Of a DNA stretch of 64,000 nucleotides, positions 34,261 through 46,600 are shown in pieces. The DNA lies in contig JAFFJZ010000002.1 in assembly GCA_018340375.1 (NCBI GenBank), forward strand, positions 12,294,001 to 12,358,000, given 5' to 3'. Positions within the stretch are counted from its first letter, which is position 1; each line of letters opens with the position of its first letter. The translations under genes were made by a program, and so were the position numbers. This DNA is from Gonatopus flavifemur. Its lineage: Eukaryota > Arthropoda > Insecta > Hymenoptera > Dryinidae. The notes beneath the pieces are model-generated. The model ran no database searches and was not told the DNA's origin. It saw only the letters and a list, made by a program, of their open reading frames with translations.

Positions 34261-34826
34261 ATGATTTTATTGGAAGGGGTTGTTATCGCAAAAACTTCAA
34301 TAACATTGATAATGGTTGAATCGTAGCTTTGTACTCGAGTAAAAATATGCTAACGGAAAGATCATATGAAAAACATTCGCACAAGATCAACAAAAACTCT
34401 ATTGTAAACATCGAATTCACAGTTTATTTGATTTTAGAGAATTCAGGGAACTCGTATTTCAAAATGAATGAGAATCACGACACGACATTGACGACAACAA
34501 GCTTCTCTCTTCTCGTATGAAATCTTTAATGTTTCTATTCAGAATCAAATATGGAAATATACATGCACATATTCGCTCCCTCGTAGGAAAAGAAAGATTG
34601 GAAAAATGTATAATAAATCATCTTTTAGAGCGATCTTAAAAATATCTTCAGAACAATCTAAAAAAATTCAATAAGGGTTTTTCTAAATTGTTCATTGCGA
34701 TTTGATCCATTCAATTCCATCGTGATCTCTGCTCTGTGAATTTACAAATTCGAACTGATCGACGTTATTACAAATCAATTCGTGAATTCAATTAAAAATA
34801 ATTCCCAGTCATCATTCTGATTTATT

Positions 34827-35040
34827 TTAAGAGGATACCAGAGTTACCATCAGAGCACGTTTTCTTGCACTAAAATACTCGAAACTGAATTTATAAAAAA
34901 ATCTGAAATTTTCAGGGATGATTCTTTGATATTGATTTTTTTTTCGGAATTCAAAATTTGGGCTTTGTACAGACCTATTCAGTTTCGAGCATTTTAGTGT
35001 AAGAAAACGTGCTCCGATGGTAACTTTGGTATCCTCTTAA
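34827..35040. mobile_element. MITE with TTAAGAGGATACC ends
   Basis: TTAAGAGGATACCAGAGTTA and its complement ending GGTATCCTCTTAA bound 214 bp. The ~68-bp arms include GCACGTTTTCTTGCACTAAAA. TTAA at both ends could be the 4-bp target duplication typical of piggyBac-type insertion, though no transposase is present. Confidence 0.75.
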
Positions 35041-35091
35041 TCAATTCTTGTTCGCGGGGTTATCTTTCACTTCATGAAGTACGATAAAGCA

Positions 35092-35461
35092 CACGGAGAA
35101 AAAGGAATTCGCTGTGGCAGCGAAATCTACTTTTGCTGGGTTTCTTTTGCCAGAGCAGCAAAGTTTTTGCTGCGACAGCGAACTATTTGCTGTTTCAGCA
35201 ATCTTGTTAGCTGCGACAGCGAATTTTCAGCTGTGGCAGCAAAAAATGTTTGCTATCCCAGCAAAATTTGTTTGCTATTCTGTATATAATACTGAAAATT
35301 TGCTGGCGGAGCAAACATTTTTTGCTGCCACAGCTAAAAAATTGCTGTCGTAGCTAACACGATTGCTGTTATAGCAAATTTTTAGCTAGGTCAGCAAAAA
35401 ATTTTGCTATTCTATATATAATACCTCGATTTGCTGCGTCAGCAAATTTTTTCTCTCCGTG
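35092..35461. mobile_element. CACGGAGAAAAA MITE made of micro-palindromes (best copy)
   Basis: CACGGAGAAAAAGGAATTCG and its complement ending TTTTTTCTCTCCGTG bound 370 bp. Between them the element is a string of about a dozen 16-20-bp dyads: TTCGCTGTGGCAGCGAA, TTTGCTGTTTCAGCAA, TTTGCTATCCCAGCAAA, TTTGCTGCCACAGCTAA and others. Related copies are at 5,925 and 60,844. Open frames across it are artefacts. Confidence 0.75.
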
Positions 35462-35559
35462 CTCGTGTACTTTGAGAGAAGACTTGATCGGCCACGTAGA
35501 AGTTGACGAATAGTCCAGTACCGGCTTGATACAGGCTGCCACTTTGCAACCGTTGGCGA

Positions 35560-38034
35560 TCATCCTATGATCCCATAGTAAATTTCACCCTAAATTCCCC
35601 CAGGGCAGAAATTTTGATGATGCATTCAAAACCTTCCAAAATTACAACAGCACAAATAACAGTTGAGTAACAGTCGTCGGTACTTGAATAGCGATCAATA
35701 CTAGTGATATTAGTTCTCAATGTCGGAACCACACTGATTTCCAGTACTGAATTGATGTTGGTAACCGGTACCGAATCAGAGTTATTCGGCGTTGTCATTC
35801 CGTAGTCCGACCGACACCGTCCGCCAACGGTGGCACCCTGGCAGCCTGTATCGAGCCGTATTGTGGGTATTTCTGTAGACTGTCGAAAATCTATTATTAC
35901 AGTACCCTAGCGGATCTGGGTGGACCGACAAGTGACAAAAAATTCCGGTTATATTTCGGCGAAAAATCTTGATTTTGGTAAATTATTGGTCCTTAGGGAC
36001 ATTTTTTTCAACAAAAATTGACCAAAATCCAACAAAAACTCAACCAACCTCAATTTTGGTAATTTTTCGGGTATTTCGTGGTAATTTTCTGGGTTTTTAC
36101 CTCAAAAATACCAAAAAGATTCTAAAAAACGGACCACATTTTTTTTTATTATCTTTTGGTGGCAGATTTGTTCTAAGCAACCATTAGTTTCCGGTCAAAA
36201 ATAGGTCATTATATGGTAAAAACCATCTGGATAACCATTTTCTGACCAAATTTTTACCAAACCAAAAAATAACTGAAAGTAAACCATAAAAATTGGTCAC
36301 TTTGGAATCGCCGGATATGACATTCCAGAAATATCCTAAGACATCTTCAAGTATTCACATTTTGAAGAAATCTCAGAATATGCAGAATACCTTCAAGATC
36401 AATGAAATTATCTTCTATTATAATATGTCTTCGTAGAATTTGTTTCATCTCAGTATCGCTCATTGTTGAAATATCTATGAATTTGAGAATGAAAATTGAC
36501 CGTTCTACGCAACGTAAAATTGAAAACTTGAAATCAAATACTTTAAATTATGCAAAAATTTCAAAACAAGAACAATAATAAGCAAATGCGAAGGCTTGTG
36601 GGGAGTCTTTCACGATTCTTGCTAAAATGAGCGAAACGAATTTTAAAGGAAGTTGTAGCGCTGGACAAAAAAAATCAATTTTCTCAAATCATATCATTTT
36701 CACGATGATTCACCTGGTGTTTATAAATTTATTCGAGAACAAGTTCTTCGCGTTGACTGCATCATTGACATTTTTAAATACATAAAAGACTCTCCACAAA
36801 ATGCATGAGTTTCATAAACTCACATTGACAGCGAAAATCATCATTATCAAAATTATTTATGAACAATAGAATAAGCAAGTCAAAAACAGATATTACTTCC
36901 AATGTTGACATTTGTTATCTTCAAATCCATTTATTAGACGGTACTGTGGCATGAGTGTACTTATCCACCTGTCAACACATGGTGCACAGCTTCTTTTCTC
37001 TCATTAGCATGAACGACTTATTCATCGAAACTACATAGCACAAGTTATATATTATGTGACTCGTTACATGTACAGTATACATTCGTCATGTGATTGTGTC
37101 AGAATTGTCACTCGTATTGGAAATTCAGTAACAAAGCATAAACTCGAATAATGCTCCACGAATATTCTTCGTGGATTCCTTATCGTACATTTTTCAAAGA
37201 TTATGTGGTTTGAGCCAATTTTGTTATGGAGAAAAGAGTGATGGTACACTTTGTTTTGTGAGTAATATATTATTTTTATACATGCTTTGACAGTGATTTG
37301 AAATTTTCGTGCTCAGAAATGATAAGTGAAGTGAGAACACAATGACATTTCGGTAAGGTTCCATCTAGTCGCATACCGGTGAGAATTTTCTGTTACCAGC
37401 GAATGAAATACATCACAATACAAATCGATTATAGTAGAGGAGATATATTGAGCCAATTTCCGCCCATTCTTGGCAAATGTTGATCAATTTCGCGCCATGA
37501 GAGGGTTGAAGTTGATTCAACGTTTGTGCACACAGAAGAAGAACTTATGATTTAGTGGGAAGAAATTTTCCAAGCAATAAGAAAACATTCGTACAGGGTG
37601 AATCCTGGGGAAGATGAAGCGTAACTGAAGAAACTTCCAAGCTCGATTTAGGAGAGAATTAAAACATTTTCAAGCTTTGTTTGTTCCAATTCTCGCTTCC
37701 TTGAATTTCAATTTCTACCAGGGAATTGTAAACTTTGCTGAAATATCATTCATCTCCTTCGTGCAGAAATAATAAACTTTCTGAAGAAATTCCGAGTGAT
37801 ATATTGTTTATCTTCCTTCATTGTATCATTTTGTATTTTTTCAAGAAATTGGTTGTACAAGGACAGCAATACGATTCGTTCGAGTAATTCTAATCATTGA
37901 AAATTTCTTCATACTCGCAATGAGACTAATCTGTTTATCATCAAACCGAAAAATCAGTACTGATATTATTTCACGTGACGGAACGGGACTTTGATGTGTT
38001 CTTTATGAATTCTTTAAGCTTTCTTCTGGGACAA
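35560..38034. other. Intergenic stretch between the two LRR genes
   Basis: No gene recognised. Around 35,940-36,310 there are degenerate repeats of TTTTGGTAA/TTACCAAA words. The first exon of swi2 could lie here or up to 40.6 kb, but no signal-peptide open frame with a fitting donor stood out. Confidence 0.4.
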
Positions 38035-38338
38035 TACACGGAAAGACCGGATCTATTAGTATTCAGAAAGAATTTATCAACATTTGGAAAAATGACTGTC
38101 AATTTAGGGAAAAGGAGGATCGCTTGAAAAATATTCGTAGGGAGTCTACCAAAAATTCGTAGTCAAAATATTAACAGTTGATAGGTTCATTGGTATCTTT
38201 TACAGTAAAACTATGAATTGTTAATACATCGACTACGAATTTTTAGTAGACTCACTACGAATGTTTTTCAGCGATCCTCGTTTTCCCTAAATTGACAGTC
38301 ATTCTTCTAAATATTAATAGACCCGGTCTTTCCGTGTA
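38035..38338. mobile_element. MITE with TACACGGAAAGACCGG ends
   Basis: TACACGGAAAGACCGGATCT and its complement ending ACCCGGTCTTTCCGTGTA bound 304 bp. The arms, about 130 bp, contain GACTGTCAATTTAGGGAAAA and inverse. It is non-coding. Confidence 0.8.
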
Positions 38339-39470
38339 GTACTGTGTGGAATGTGAACTGTATTCGATTACATATAAATTATCCATTCGTTCATTTAATT
38401 ATTCATCAGATAGGTGACAAAACCCTTCGGAGAAAATAGCTCAAAATAAAATACAAATCGAATTTATTCAAGCCTGGTAAAACTAGGTGAAACCTCATAA
38501 AAGCCTAGATATCGTCAAGATATTTCTAAAACAGAATAATATTACTATAATATTTGAATGTCCCATAATGTGGACATTATAACTCCAAGAGTTTCAATAT
38601 TACTGTATTTGTATATTATACAAATTATCACCCTATGTACTTGGAATGGTAATATTTTCTGATTAAATTTTATTCCATTCACGAGTCTATTTCTGAAATT
38701 GACATTCAATGGTGATTGATGAATCCTCATATTTATCACAAAAAATAATATTGATCCGAAAGCACACTTGTGTTTTCTCGTAATAAACTCTTCCATTGTT
38801 CACAATTTTGAGTTACTGAATTATAGAGAACATATCATGGTACTCAATTGACATTGTATGATTCAAATGAATAATACAATTATTTTAAAGCTTTAAAACC
38901 CGTTGAAAACATATTCCTCATTGTTGGATAAATTTTCTATTCTCATTGTTTCTATTATCACACTTCATATGCCATAAAGAATGTGAAAATTTGTTCAATA
39001 TTTCAAAGCATCATGAAGATTAGTTTTGAAACTGCAGGGACAGTACGGTTCTCTTTGTTTCGATACTACTTAGCGTATCATAAATTTCAAACCAACGAAA
39101 GTTATATTGTTTTTTTTTAACCAAAGAAACGTGATAATACATTTCGAATACAAGAGAAAATTGAATAAGTCAATGTTAATGCAGTAGAAAAATAATTTGC
39201 TGTGAAGTAACAAGGACGTTTCATAAATACATCATTTTACAAGATTATTAAAATCTAAAAGAAAAAGTCTTGATGGTCATTTTTCCTTTGATTAGTACTT
39301 TTTCTTCATTTCGTATTCAAAATTTTTCAATGTTCTTCAGAAAATTACGATATGATTTGTACCAAGTCTTCGAAATGTTGACTCAAGAAAATATCGGATT
39401 TGCACTTTTCCACTGATGGAATTTCATCTGAAAAATCACCTTGAAATTCTAGTGAGGCAGGGACAAGTGC
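38339..39470. other. AT-rich intergenic stretch
   Basis: Low-complexity AT-rich DNA upstream of the recognised swi2 exons. I see no gene, RNA or clear repeat. The missing 5' exon of swi2 may be here. Confidence 0.35.
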
Positions 39471-39712
39471 TCTTCAAATTCAAAACAGTGAAATTTCACT
39501 GATTGCGGTGGAAAGTCGACTACTGCGAATTAGTGCATGTTAACTGAACAGCAATCAGTGAATATTAACTGTTTCACCAATTCAATTAGTCAAGAAGAAT
39601 TTCAACTGGATAAACAGTGACTATTCCCTGATATCTCACTGATTTCATTCAGTGGTCGACTGATAACTGCAGAAACAGTAAGATTCTACAGATTTGAATT
39701 CGAAGAGTGGGA
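39471..39712. mobile_element. CAGTGAAA micro-palindrome MITE, copy 2
   Basis: CTCTTCAAATTCAAAACAGT at the left is inverted as ACAGATTTGAATTCGAAGAG at the right. The interior repeats CAGTGAAATTTCACTG-type dyads. Related to 33,335-33,505. Confidence 0.6.
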
Positions 39713-40065
39713 ACTCTTCAACAAATTACTGCGCTCTGTAAAATTTGTAGAAAATATTTCTCCAAACAGGCTATACAGTAACTTTTTGAAAAATTTTCCT
39801 TCAATCTCTGAGATTTCACAGTAATTTTTACAAGGAATCTCTTTCAATGTTCAATTATGTACCTGTTTATCTGGCTCACTCCAGTCAGTAAAAGTGGATT
39901 GATATTCCGATAAGCATAAATTGATTATTTTTGTTTTAAAGGACGAAAAGAAAGAAATTCTTGTCAAATGTTGTCAAGTACTGGTAATAGTTGTAATTTG
40001 AGCTGAGAAAAATAAATTTATATTACAAACGATTTTCTGTGTGAATTTCTTGAAATGAAAATGCA

Positions 40066-40210
40066 TTCTTGAAGAGTGAAAATTCTAATGCATAAGAGTG
40101 AATCTTCATCTTATAAAACAGTGAAAAATTCATTCTCCACAGTGGGTTTAAATGCTACAACCATGGAGTGAAAATTCACTCTTATGGAATGAAATTCTCA
40201 CTGTTATCGG
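40066..40210. mobile_element. Micro-palindrome repeat of GAGTGAAAATTCACTC type
   Basis: Short dyads (AGTGAAAATTCACTCTTATGG, AATTCATTCTCCACAGTGG) and opposing CTAATGCATAAGAGTG / CACTCTTATGGAATG words give an inverted-repeat block of about 145 bp. The exact ends are unclear. Confidence 0.45.
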
Positions 40211-40619
40211 AGTTGCAGTATCTTCAGAATACAGAGTTGAATGTTCACTCCGTTCACTGCATCCAAAAATGATCCAAGAGATAAATTAAAGGCAGATGCA
40301 CTATGTTCTCTATCCTGTAAAAAAAATCTACGAAAAACCTCCTGTACCCTTTTTACATTACAGAAAATTACATTTAAATTATGAAAAAACATAAAATTTC
40401 ATGTTAAATACGCAAAAATTCCGGTTCAACAGAAATTGTCGTGTGCGTCAACTGAAAAATTCATCATATTTCAATGATATTCTTCTAAGGGGATACCAGT
40501 GCCGGGATATTAGTCAAATTTATTATGACATTTTATTCGAAAATGAAGCAAAAAAATGTCAGGACGAAAAATCCATATTCTTGACCAATGCGTTACATTC
40601 GATTCTGTTCATGTTACAG

Positions 40620-43600
40620 ATCATTGATAATTCATTACGCTGCAACATTCACGGATCACATGAAAAATTCCTCGAAGAAATGTGATTGCGAATATTTTCA
40701 AGATTCTCTTCAAAATCTGGGATGTCATTTCATTGAAGATAGCCAGTGTCTCGTCTGTTTAGGCAAAATCGATGATACCTGGGAAACTGGGTAAGTTTCA
40801 AATCAGTGCAAATAACACTGTGAATTGAAGATCGGAATTTGTAAACACGGAAACGCGTTCAAACCCATTCTCAACTTTTTTTCCTATATCAGATCTCGCT
40901 ACGGTTCATGTATTCGATTACTGTATTTTTATTATCATGTATACAGGTTACAGGATGTACAAACATTAACCATATGTCATTGGCTGAATTCTACTTTTAA
41001 TCCTATCGATTTGTGGAGGGTGTTTTCTTCCTTACGAACACTGACAATTATGAACAGTAACTTAACGCATCTATCTTCTGAATTCCCCGCGGAGCTTGAA
41101 TCATTATCGGTAAGTCTGATTGGGGTATTCCATCACAGCTGTCAGCAGCCATTGCATATATTGAAGTTACAGAAATGAAGTCAGATTCTTTGAATTAGTT
41201 CTGTTTTGGTGATTTTTTGTATATAAAATTTACCAATCATTTATATTGATAAATGAATAATTAAATAGTTCCCAACCCTCAGGATACAGGAAAAAATGTT
41301 GTGGTTCGTGTTATTTTCTATTATTAACACCGTCGGTCCCATCAATTGAAACTGATTGCATGACTAATCAACTTGAAATTTCTGATTGAATATCATTGCA
41401 CTTCGATGAGAGTCATTTAATTTCCCTTCCTCTGGGGAAATTCTAAATTCAGACCCGAGAAAAAAAAATTAGATTGTGACCGTGCAATCCGTATAGTGGA
41501 AGTTGAAAAACGTAAAAGCGAGAAAATAATGATTTTTGTATTTATTTGGTGATCAACTTCCTCAGAAAAATGTAATAAGGAAGTTGATAATAATTATTTT
41601 GTGAAAAATTTTCGGAAAAATATAAATATATGCAAAATGAGATATGAGCATGGAGGGACGAGCGCATATCAATAGAGGCGAAAAGGCCACAAAAGCGGAC
41701 TGCCGTTCCAACGCTCGAACGATATGTTCGTAATGCGCAGGCATACAGGGTGTCGCAGAATTCGGCGGATTTTTTTTCATATGCAGTTAAATGCAAATGA
41801 AATGATTTTGTTTTTAAAAAAATTTTTTTTTTACTTTTTTTTTTTTTTTTATTTTTTTTTTTTTTTTTTTTTCAAAAATCATTCAAAAAAAAAAACACAT
41901 CATGCTACATCCGGATTGACAAAAAAAAAAGAAAAAAAAATTTATAATAGTTCAATTTTTTTCCACAAATCCGCCGTTTTCCATCTTAGCGAATGGTGTT
42001 AAGCTCAAGGATGTAGCATACAGTGTTTTTGAATGATTTGGATTTGAAAAAAGATCTAAAAATGCCCATATCTCCAAAACTAAGCGTCGAAAAAATTTTT
42101 TTCAAACGGGAAATCATTGCATTTTGGCTGCAGAATATATCTGTGAAATCCGGTCCGCGAATTCTGGGACACCCTGTGTAGAGCTTTAATAAAAGCACAA
42201 ATTTCTAGAGGGGACTGTTTTTTTATTTCCCAGTGTCAGTTGAAGAAGCTGACCGTTAAAATCTTCATTAATTCTATTTTCGAGTAAAATATCGTCAGTT
42301 GCAGAATTTGACCGTTGAAATCTTCATTAATTCTACGCTCAAGTAAAATTTGTCGTTTGAAGAATCTGACTGTCAAAATCTCCAGCAAAAGTGGTCAAGT
42401 ATGAATCTGGCGATTAAATTCACATTAAGTATGCATTTTTCGAATGAAAATTGGGCATCTATCAACTTGACGGCGGGAATTGCCATCAAAATTCACATTT
42501 CAAATGAGTTAATCGCATTCGTGAAATTAACAGTAAAATTAATTTAATCTGTACCAATTTCGACCATCAAAGTCCCTCAACTTCAATTAGTGGGAAGGAA
42601 GATCCGATTTTCTCAATTTTGAGAAAAATGGAGTGGCGAACGTTGAGAACCAAATCATACAGAACTTGCAAAGCAACGGATTAGTTGAACACCCGTTGTT
42701 CGGTCACAAGATCTACTCAGATTTAGGTAAATCTCTTGATATGGTGCGGCATTAATTCAAACTTCAGATCGTTGATTTTAGCCATCGCAACGATTGACGT
42801 GTGCGCTGGTGCGTTATCGTGATGAAACAAGATTTTTTCTTCGCCAGATGAGGTCGTTTAATTTTCACTTCGTGGCTCAAACGTTGCAATAAGTCTGCGT
42901 AGTATTGACCAGTGATAGGATTACGCTTATACAACGCCAAATTGGCGGTAGAAATGTTCTTTCGAATCAATTTTTGGTCGACTGTTAGCAAACGCGGCAC
43001 CCATTTTGCACAGAGCTTTTCCATATACAAATGTCGGTGCAAAATATTTTGTACACGTTCATATGACATCTTACAGGTCTCAGCTATCTCACGAACTTGT
43101 AATCTGCGATCTTTCAGCACTATTTGATGGATTTTTTCGATCATATCTGGAGGATGTCCCCAGTGTTGAGTCCATCTCTTCTTTAATTTCTTCAAATAAA
43201 AGTATTTGATCACAGCACGATTTTCCAGCTTTTCCATTTTTACGAAAAACACAGAGGCGTCTTGGTCAGCGTGCTCTCAAAACTAAACTAACATGGCGAT
43301 CGGACTGAAACTATCAGGCCGGAAACTTATCAATCCACCCTCGTATTTACATCTCTTCAGATCTAAATTTTGGCAAAAGAAGATCTACGGAGATCCACAG
43401 AGATCTCCATAAATCTTTTTGAATTTTCCTATATTTTTTTTTTATTCCTTGCAAAATTGGAATCTTTGGGATTTAGTGGATATCAGAAAACTCCAAACAT
43501 TGCTGCCTCAGTTGAGATGTTCAGATGTGAGTAGATATGAACAGATTTGTAGAGATCTTTACTAAAATTTAGATCTGATGAGATCTACTTAGATTTCATT

Positions 43601-46600
43601 AGATCTAATCTTTTTTTCTCGAAGAGACACATTTAATCGTATCAAGTCTCATTTTCGTTATGTAGATATTATACATAAATCATATTGAATTATACACAAA
43701 ATTAATTCTATAATGTCGAGCATTTTTCCATATGGGAGTTTTAGAGTCCTGATCATTTTAACGATCAGTGATGGTGAAAATTCTTAAAGTGTGGCTTTTT
43801 TACTATTACTAATCGGAAAAATGATTATTATAATCGAAATCCTAATGTCCCTGGGTTACGAATGAAAAGGGGACCATATAAGATGACATTCTTCCGAGTG
43901 TAGAGAAACCAAAATTCTTCAAAATTAATTTGAACGATTGTGCAATGAATCTATTGAGCGCTCCGGAAACGTGCCTCACAAATATTAAGATTTCTCGTTC
44001 ATTCTCATAATACTACTGTGCGTATTTTTCACAGGAAGTAAATATCAAAAACACAAAGCTTAGCGAACTTTCAGATGGTGCATTCTCTCTTCTGCAATCC
44101 TTGGAAAATCTGGATTTGAGAAATAATGATTTATCGCAAGTGAATAGCAAAGCACTCACCGCTCCAAAATTGCATAATATTTTTCTAGCTGGTAAGTATT
44201 TTGTAATTTATCAAAAATGAACCAAAATTTTCGTGCGATTTCATGGTGTATATTACATTTTATAGTTCATATTGTTAATTTTGTTGATCAACAAATTGTT
44301 TCATGAATCCATTAGAATCCTCTATGGAACAAGCGGTTCATTTTTCAGAAAAATTCAGTAGAATTTCAACAATTCATTTCCTCTGTGTATTGTATGTTCA
44401 AAGGTAATCCTTTCAAATGTTTGGACGATCTTGAATGGATTCTCGATACGAACAATGGATCATTAGCCAATAAAATCGTTGATAAAGAATTATTACGATG
44501 TACGTCTCCGCATGTAGGACGACCTTTAATTCCGGTTATGGAGATAATTATGGTTAGTTAGATACTTTGTAGTTCTTAGTATAAATTTGTTACAAAGCCT
44601 CATACAGAAAACAGTATACTTCCTTTCAATTCAATGATCCTGGAGTTATAATTGAGAAATTTCTGAAACTGTAAATGTTTCTATTTATTCTCAAAAGGTG
44701 AATACATTCTATGAAATTGTGCCTGAATATTCATATTTTCTGTGAGTCAACGATTAATGCCTTGCTCGGGATGCTAAATATCATTCTTCAACTGCAGTCA
44801 GTTTGACTTATAACTAATACAAATTTTATGCAAAAAACTGTTCATGTTAATTCCTTGCCTGGTACGGACAGAACTGATGTCTGTATTCAAAGATGGTCTG
44901 ACAAACCAATTTCCCAAATTTTTGTAGAAAATCAATTCACTGATTATGAATTTGAAGTCAACATCTTATAATACAGAACGATGGATCAAAAATCATATCG
45001 CTTAGAAATTCTTGAACTTTATTTGATAATCGATCTGAAGTTTCGGATTGTATAATTCGAATTAGCAGACTGAATACGAACAGAACCAACTTTCTCAACA
45101 CTCTTTTGATCTATCCGAACCAACTCTTCGTCTGAAAACGTTCTTTGAGGCACTTGAAAACTGAAAACTTATATACGAAATTTATGTCCTAGTCTTTTGT
45201 TTAATATGTTCAAACAACAGGAAGAAGTGTTAAACATTTTGAACCATTTAATCGTTGGAATGGAGACATGATAAAAAATGAATTTGTTCTAATAACCCTA
45301 CTAGCAATTTATCTAGTTTTACTACACTTGATTGAGTGCTTATCGATCTCTGGCTAGTAGTTAATTAGTGGAAGTGAAAGTAGTTCCAAAATAATAAAAA
45401 AACATGAATTTCACGCGGATACAAACAACCAAGTTTACAAGCCGAAGGTTAACTAGTTATCATTTCAGATAATTACTTTGTTGAATTTGGCCGAAATTTA
45501 AAACACTGAATAACATGAATTGGAAAAACAGTTTAAAAAAAGTTCTTGTCACTTTTCATACGCACTGCAAGTATTCATTCATACAAATTGATACACATTT
45601 GTTAACAAATCAATCCTGTGTTCTTCAATATTTCAAAAAATAATAATTTCAGGCATTGAAGGAAGAATGCAAAAAAACGGTATGCCATTGTGAACTAGTG
45701 TACGTGGTGAATCTTGGTGGTAAACAAACACAAAAACAACTGAAAGCTTTCGTTTCTGTGGATTGCAGTTTTCGTGATCTTACTGAAATGCCCAAATTTA
45801 TCCCAGAAAATACAACTACGCTCCATCTCACCGGAAATAAGGTATATAATATATTTGATAATTTGAAAAACCGCTTCAAGAATTGTTTAAAAGTTAATAA
45901 AGTGAAAATAATGGTATTACCGTAAGATAGAGTTGTCCAAATCAACGGCCCTTGTTAAAGACACCTCGCGAGTGGGAAAATGATCAAAGATGTATATATT
46001 CCCGTACAGCACAACCACCGATCCTCCCCCGTACAGCACAACCACCGATCCTCCACCTAGGACTTCGGTGGACTGGAGGTGGAGAATTGGTGGAGAAATG
46101 GGAGCCGTGGAAATAAGGGAGAAATAAGGGAGAGTCTCCGTTGAGGCAACGGAGAGGCGACGGAGAAATGTCCGCCCCCTGTATTTTCAATATAAGTCTT
46201 ATTGGTGCATTTAAGTAACCAAATCTGAATGTATGAATTCACGGATTCAAGTTTCACTGAAAATACAAGGGGCGGACATTTCTCCGTCGTCTCTCCGTTG
46301 CCTCAACGGAGACTCTCCCTTATTTCTCCCTTATTTCCACGGCTCCCATTTCTCCACCAATTCTCCATCTCCAGTCCACCGAAGTCCTAGGTGGAGGATC
46401 GGTGGTTGTGCTGTACGGGCCACCTAAGACTTCGGTGGACCAGAGGTGGAAAATTGGTGGAGAAATGGGAGCCGTGGAAATAAGGGAGAAATAAGGGAGA
46501 GCCTCCGTTCAGGCAACGGAGAAGCGACGGAGAAATGTCCGCCCCCTGTATTTTCAGTGAAACTTAAATTCGGGAATTCATACATTCAGATTTGGTTACG

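Noticed and set aside
40401..40685. 94-codon frame that could be the swi2 N-terminus
   Set aside because: It is in a different frame from the KCDC-containing exon, lacks a signal peptide, and a good splice acceptor at 40,619 explains the exon start better.
41818..41970. Poly-T/poly-A tract that could suggest a retroposed poly-A tail
   Set aside because: It replaces the middle of a family C element and has T on one side and A on the other, as expected of the element's own inverted arms. No reverse-transcribed gene adjoins it.
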